From a bacterium (GTDB lineage: Bacteria; Actinomycetota; Acidimicrobiia; Spongiisociales; Spongiisociaceae), in contig JAPOQZ010000069.1 in assembly GCA_026710435.1 (NCBI GenBank), positions 1-60,748 of the forward strand: a stretch of 60,748 nt of DNA, in the 5' to 3' direction. Shown here piece after piece: positions 55,239 through 60,748 of the stretch; within the stretch, counting starts at the first letter, position 1; every line of letters starts with the position of its first letter. The position numbers were made by a program, and so were the translations under genes. The notes under the pieces are model-generated. The model was given only the letters and a program-made list of their open reading frames with translations, did not search any database and was not told the DNA's origin.

Positions 55239-55804
55239 GAGCCCACCTCCGCTACGAACTTTGTTATGCGCCGGACGAAAGCATCGCGGTGGTAGCGGTC
55301 GAACTGCTCCCAGGTGCTGAGTGTCCGCGAATCGATCCGATCGACCACGAGGACACCGTCGAGATGGTCGCATTCGTGCTGGTAGGTACCGGCTGTGAGG
55401 CCGCGCAGGAAACGCTCGTGGTAGGCCCCATGGCGGTCGGTGTAGCTGACTCGCAGATTGACCGAGCGGACCAGCTCACCCCGCAGAGGAACCGAGAGGC
55501 ATCCCTCGTTGATGGTCACCGTCTCGTCGTCGAGTGGCTCGAACCGGGGGTTCACGGCCACCGTCAGAGGAATCGGGGGCTTGTAGGGGTAGCGAGGGTT
55601 CCTGTCGACTTCCATGACCATGATCCGGACAGGCTCGCCTATCTGGTTGGCGGCGATCCCGGAGCCGTTGGCATGGCGCATGGTGTCGATGAGATCGTCG
55701 ATGAGGCCCTGGATGGCCGGTGTGGCAATGTCCTCTCTTGTTACCTCCGTCGCCCGCACCCGCAGAGTCGGGTGGCCGATCGAGAGGATGGGACGGACGG
55801 TCAT
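55235..55804 (-). CDS. def: Peptide-deformylase homologue inside the hut operon
   Basis: The 189-residue protein has all three deformylase motifs: GSGIAANQ (47-54), EGCLS (100-104, metal Cys102) and QHECDHLDG (142-150, metal His143/His147 and catalytic Glu144). Ordinary Def removes formyl from nascent N-formyl-methionine. This copy, however, overlaps hutF in GTGA and the preceding gene in ATGA, and no HutG is present, so it may act on N-formyl-glutamate. The family call is firm; the hut role is inference. Confidence 0.9.
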   Translation of the reverse strand: MTVRPILSIGHPTLRVRATEVTREDIATPAIQGLIDDLIDTMRHANGSGIAANQIGEPVRIMVMEVDRNPRYPYKPPIPLTVAVNPRFEPLDDETVTINEGCLSVPLRGELVRSVNLRVSYTDRHGAYHERFLRGLTAGTYQHECDHLDGVLVVDRIDSRTLSTWEQFDRYHRDAFVRRITKFVAEVGS

Positions 55805-56481
55805 CGGCGACCCGAGCCAGGGAAGTCTGCGTCGGTGATCCCACCCGGAAGCGTCCGGACGGCGTGCCACATCGGGTCGGAGTCGTAGTCCCAGTACTTG
55901 GTGACTTCGACGGTCACGCGGCCATCTCCGATCAGGCCTCCACGCAACCGGCCGTTGTGGATGCGGACGCTGTGGAACACCCGAGGAGAGAGATCTTCGG
56001 CTGCTTCTATGTGAACGGCGCTGCGCCGCCAGGATTCGCGATCCCTGGCGTGCAGGTGGACGACCAGGTTCGCCCACTGGTTCGGTACCAGTTCCATGGA
56101 GCTGTAGCTGAGGATTCCCGGGTACTGCCGGAACTCGCCGATCACGTCGAAATCGAACTCGTCGATGATGTTGGCCTCGTCGGTGGACCGCCGGTTCCCC
56201 AGAAAGCCAACGAGCAAGACATCCGATCCCCCCTGCAGGAGGGCTTCCGGGTCGCACATGACGGTCCTGCGCCGGAGTCCGTTCTCCTGCCAGGATAGGA
56301 TCTGGTACGGATGGAGAACGGTCTCACCTGCCGCAGCCCGTCCGAGCATTGCCCGCAGGTCCCCGAGCAGGTGCTCGAGCACCGCCAGATCTGCGTTGTA
56401 ATGGCGGACCTCGGCGCACGGGTGGTCGGCGGGGTCCTCGTCGATACCTAGACGGATCGGGCTGTAGCGGACGGGATGCAC
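55801..56481 (-). CDS. Unrecognised 226-residue protein of the hut operon
   Basis: The GTG start has a fine ribosome site (AAGGAG). The protein begins VRYSPIRLGIDEDPADHPC and has a predicted beta-rich C-terminal half with DEFDFDVIGEFRQYPGILSY, SSMELVPNQWANLVVH and VEVTKYWDYDSDPMWHA. The His/Trp/Asp/Glu-rich segments look like a ligand or metal pocket, but I know no family. There is no signal peptide or membrane span. It lies between the MttB-like methyltransferase (10-base gap) and the deformylase (4-base overlap), so it should act in the same pathway. Confidence 0.6.
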   Translation of the reverse strand: MHPVRYSPIRLGIDEDPADHPCAEVRHYNADLAVLEHLLGDLRAMLGRAAAGETVLHPYQILSWQENGLRRRTVMCDPEALLQGGSDVLLVGFLGNRRSTDEANIIDEFDFDVIGEFRQYPGILSYSSMELVPNQWANLVVHLHARDRESWRRSAVHIEAAEDLSPRVFHSVRIHNGRLRGGLIGDGRVTVEVTKYWDYDSDPMWHAVRTLPGGITDADFPGSGRR

Positions 56482-56491
56482 GTAACTCCTT

Positions 56492-58032
56492 TCAGTAATC
56501 GGTTGGGACGCCGCCTTGGTCGGCGCGGTGGGCGACGAACTCCTCGAGTTCCGAACGGGTAGCCGGATCCATCGAGGGCGGCTCGTATGCGTCGAGCAAC
56601 TCCCTGGCCAGGAACACCGTCCGGTCTGCGGGGTCGGGGCGTCCGGCCTCGTCCCACGTCTCGAAGTTGCTCCAATCCGACAGGAGCGGCGTGTGGAAGG
56701 CGGTGCGGTAGCGGGCTTGAGTGTGCGCGGTGCCGAAGAAATGCCCGCCCGGACCGACCTCGGCGATCGCTTCGACAGCGAGAGCGTCCTCGTCGACGAC
56801 CGGAGGTTCCAGGGCTGCGCAGATCATCTGCAGCAGGTCGGCGTCCAGCACCATCTTCTCGAAGGACGCTCGTAGCCCGCCCTCAAGCCATCCCGCTGCG
56901 TGCATTACGAGGTTGGCGCCCCCCATCACGGCGCCCCACAGCGAGAACATGCTCTCGTAGGTGGCCTGGAGGTCGACGGCGTTGGAGGCGTTGGCATTGG
57001 AGGACCGGTAGGGAAGACCGTAGCGTCGGGCCAGTTGCCCCCCGACCAGGGCAGCCTGGAGGTATTCGGGTGTGCCGAAGGCAGGGGAGCCGGTCTGCAT
57101 ATCGACGTTGGAGGTAAAGCCTCCGTACATGGCCGGCGCACCACGGCGCACGGCCTGGGTCAACGAGATACCGGCGAGGGCCTCAGCGTTCTGCTGGACC
57201 AACGCTCCGGCGACCGTAACGGGAGCCATCGCTCCCGCCAGCGTGAACGGGGTGATCGCCACCGGCTGGTTACGCGCCGACATCTCGAGGATCCCTTCGA
57301 TCATCGGGGTGTCGAGACGCAGCGGCGACGAGGTGTTGACGATCGTATACAACGACGGCTGGGTCTCGAGGTCGGATTCGCTGATCCCCCGGGCGATCCG
57401 GGCCATCTCGATGGTGTCCAGTGTGCGCTGCCGTCCCAGGCTGTAGGTGTGGATGGCTTTGTCGCTGAGGGTCAGTAGGTCGAAGGTGGCGTGCAGGTGA
57501 CGTACGGACGGATGGATGTCGGCGGGTTCCACCGGGTATCCGCCATGGAGGTGGACGACGTTCAGGTGCTGGCTCAGGCGGACGAGCTGTCTGAAGTCCT
57601 TCCGGTTGCCGCTGCGCCGATCGCCGCCGAGACCGGAGACGTTGGGTGGGCTGGCCACGGCCGCGAACGCCAGGGAACGTCCGCCGAGGCGGACGTGGTG
57701 CGCAGGGTTGCGGGCGTGCAGGGTGAACTCGGCCGGCGCGCAGCGCACGAGTTCGGTGACCATCTCGGGATCGAAACGGACCCGTGCCGAGTCGGGATCG
57801 ACGTCTGCGCCTTCCCGGCGGAGAATCGCTCTGGCCTCGTGGTGCAGCATGTCCATCCCAACGTCACGCAGGACTTGCAGAGAGGCCTCGTGGATCGCTT
57901 CGAGCCGGTCCTCGCAGATAGCCGCGACCGGCTGCCAGGGGAGCCGGGGCTGGCGGAAAGGTCTCTGGGGATTCGAAGGGCCTCGCCTTGCGATCCGGGC
58001 GCGGCGCCCGCCCCGTCGGCGCCGTGCCGTCA

Positions 58033-58033
<1 letters not shown>
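56492..58033 (-). CDS. MttB-family (non-pyrrolysine) methyltransferase
   Basis: The 513-residue protein matches the trimethylamine methyltransferase (MttB) family: IHEASLQVLRDVGMDMLHHE, VSGLGGDRRSGNRKDF-type middle, PVAITPFTLAGAMAPVTVAG, MYGGFTSNVDMQTGSPAFG and FGTAHTQARYRTAFHTPLLS. The gene has no in-frame TAG, so it lacks pyrrolysine. Such homologues transfer a methyl group from quaternary amines (for example glycine betaine) to a corrinoid protein. No corrinoid partner is in view. Its GTG start overlaps the hutU stop by one base. Confidence 0.88.
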
Positions 58034-59724
<1,691 letters not shown>

Positions 59725-59779
59725 CACAACGCATATGGGTGATCGTGTGCCAAGGCAGTACGTAGCTGCGCTTCGTTGC

Positions 59780-59809
59780 AGCCTAGAGGAAGGTGGGCTA
59801 GACTGTCAA
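59780..59809 (-). promoter_or_regulatory. Promoter of the hut operon
   Basis: On the minus strand TTGACA (59809-59804) and TAGGCT (59785-59780) are 18 bases apart, 55 bases before the hutU ATG. The same spacing and a similar TAGNCT hexamer occur at the ABC importer promoter. Confidence 0.55.
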
Positions 59810-59822
59810 TCACCAGAAGTTC

Positions 59823-59839
59823 CTTTCAGTTAATGAAAG
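59823..59839. promoter_or_regulatory. Palindromic operator between hutU and the IclR gene
   Basis: CTTTCA and TGAAAG flank GTTAA in a 17-base palindrome. It lies next to the hut -35 box and just before the TATAAT of the regulator, so one bound protein could control both directions. A binding site for the IclR-type protein is likely. Confidence 0.6.
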
Positions 59840-59843
59840 TCTC

Positions 59844-59849
59844 TATAAT
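59844..59849 (+). promoter_or_regulatory. -10 box of the IclR-type regulator gene
   Basis: A perfect TATAAT lies 68 bases before the regulator ATG. The -35 region falls at the operator palindrome and has no good match, which fits control by a bound regulator. Confidence 0.5.
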
Positions 59850-59916
59850 GAATATGACAGATCGGTGTCGGATACCCTCCTTCGACATAGCACGTAGGTA
59901 TCAGAGTGATGGAACC

Positions 59917-60612
59917 ATGAGCGGTGAAGACAAGCGGACAGGTTCGAATCTCCATGTCTCGCGCTCAGCCGAACGCGTGCTCAGCCTCCTGGATACGGTT
60001 ATCGACCGGGGAGCGGTTGCTCTGACCGCCGCCTCGACCGAGGCCGGGATCCCGATCAGCACCGCGCTACGCCATCTGCGGGTCCTCACCAACCACGGAT
60101 ACCTGGTCCGGGACGAGGTGGGACGGTACTCGGCAGGACCCGCGTTCCTGCGAATGGCTCTCGCTACCTTCCGCTCCGGTCCCTATGCGAGGCTTACCGC
60201 GGCCGCGCAGCCCGAGTTGGAGCGACTGGCAGACGTCACCGAGGAGTCCGCCTACCTGGCGGTCAGGGACCGTGACAAGGCGATATACATCGCCACCGCC
60301 GAGAGCAGGCGCGCCATACGCCACGTCGGCTGGGTCGGCAGGTCGGTTCCCGTCGAAGGCACCGCAATAGGAGAGGCTTTGGCAGGTGAGCCGGAGCGGC
60401 CGGGTATCCGTCCCAAACCGGTGTTCAATACCGGAGCGATCGAGCCGGACGTGACCGCAGTCGTGGCACCTGTATACGGGTCTGCCGGCATTCTGGGAGC
60501 GTTCTCAGTCATCGGACCGGCAGAACGGGTGGTCGGTGATCGTTTGACGCTTGCCGCACGGGCAGTAGTCGATTCGGCCGTCTCGGTCTCCCTCGCTCTG
60601 GCCTCCGCCTAG
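59917..60612 (+). CDS. IclR-type transcriptional regulator, probable hut operon controller
   Basis: I choose the ATG at 59917 because the conserved domain starts soon after; earlier in-frame ATGs would extend into the operator. The 231-residue protein has a winged helix: SAERVLSLLDTVIDRGAVAL, then GIPISTALRHLRVLTNHGYL and RYSAGPAFLRM. The effector domain follows with LERLADVTEESAYLAVRD and GWVGRSVPVEGTAIGEAL, and ends GILGAFSVIGPAERV. It is slightly shorter than most IclR proteins. It diverges from hutU across a palindromic site, which points to control by a histidine-pathway metabolite such as urocanate. Confidence 0.88.
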   Translation: MSGEDKRTGSNLHVSRSAERVLSLLDTVIDRGAVALTAASTEAGIPISTALRHLRVLTNHGYLVRDEVGRYSAGPAFLRMALATFRSGPYARLTAAAQPELERLADVTEESAYLAVRDRDKAIYIATAESRRAIRHVGWVGRSVPVEGTAIGEALAGEPERPGIRPKPVFNTGAIEPDVTAVVAPVYGSAGILGAFSVIGPAERVVGDRLTLAARAVVDSAVSVSLALASA

Positions 60613-60748
60613 TGTCCCGAGTCGGAAGTTCGTCACATAAGAGCGGGCTACACCTCCACGCCACCGAACCCCGAGAACGCGAAAACCGCCCGAACGTGCC
60701 TCTTCCCTTGGGTTTCCCACCCCCGCCGCCACCTCCGAGGGTCACGGA

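Noticed and set aside
59941-59951. tRNA T-loop-like GGTTCGAATC
   Set aside because: It lies inside the IclR coding frame and there are no matching acceptor or anticodon stems around it.

Overview
This window comes from a high-GC, densely packed bacterial chromosome. Frequent GTG starts, four-base ATGA/GTGA gene overlaps, a RecC-RecB-RecD set, many small toxin-antitoxin genes and the protein families present suggest an actinobacterial lineage, perhaps an uncultured Acidimicrobiia-like organism. That placement is an inference; no rRNA or other marker is present. Several stretches (helicase gene at 6.8-9.2 kb, transporter operon at 29.1-32.4 kb) look visibly richer in A/T than their surroundings, which suggests transfer.

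Layout. 1-11.96 kb is a defence/accessory island. It holds the 3' part of hsdM, then hsdS, hsdR and a YgjP-type metallopeptidase as one overlapping operon, followed by an atypical helicase with a PD-(D/E)XK-like C-terminus. After that comes a scar made of two abutting gene fragments: the 3' end of a tartrate/malate-type dehydrogenase and the middle of a YgjP-like peptidase. A toxin-antitoxin-like pair whose PIN toxin has lost its middle and an AlbA_2-type regulator close the island. 12.1-18.8 kb is metabolic: the intact dehydrogenase, a nucleoside hydrolase, an acyl-CoA synthetase, a DUF488 protein, a lone antitoxin and an SDR/DUF2867 protein. 19.0-28.3 kb holds recC-recB-recD followed by a MazEF-like pair, then a 0.9 kb stretch with a tiny membrane protein and decayed HNH and HigA remnants.

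29.1-47.7 kb is a catabolic region. A sugar/polyol-type ABC importer is followed by a CocE-type hydrolase. A dimethylformamidase-like large subunit and a D-threonine-aldolase-fold protein lie on the minus strand. A plus-strand operon then encodes a RidA-like protein, HyuA, HyuB, a small Cys-rich protein and an acetamidase/formamidase, followed by a TIM-barrel-like protein, an Ldh_2-type dehydrogenase and an aldo/keto reductase. Together they suggest import and breakdown of an unidentified amide or cyclic-amide compound. 48.0-50.3 kb has an acyltransferase-3 protein with inserted ankyrin repeats and a VapBC/FitAB-like module with a perfect inverted-repeat operator.

50.3-59.7 kb (minus strand) is a tightly coupled histidine-utilisation operon: hutU, a non-pyrrolysine MttB-family methyltransferase, an unrecognised 226-residue protein, a peptide-deformylase homologue, hutF, hutI, an FAD-dependent oxidoreductase and a PhnD-like binding protein. 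A divergent IclR-type regulator lies at 59.9-60.6 kb, with a hairpin-type operator and recognisable promoters between. No hutH and no canonical hutG are visible; the deformylase homologue sits where an N-formylglutamate deformylase would be needed. This unusual hut operon and the helicase-nuclease protein are the best candidates for undescribed biology here.
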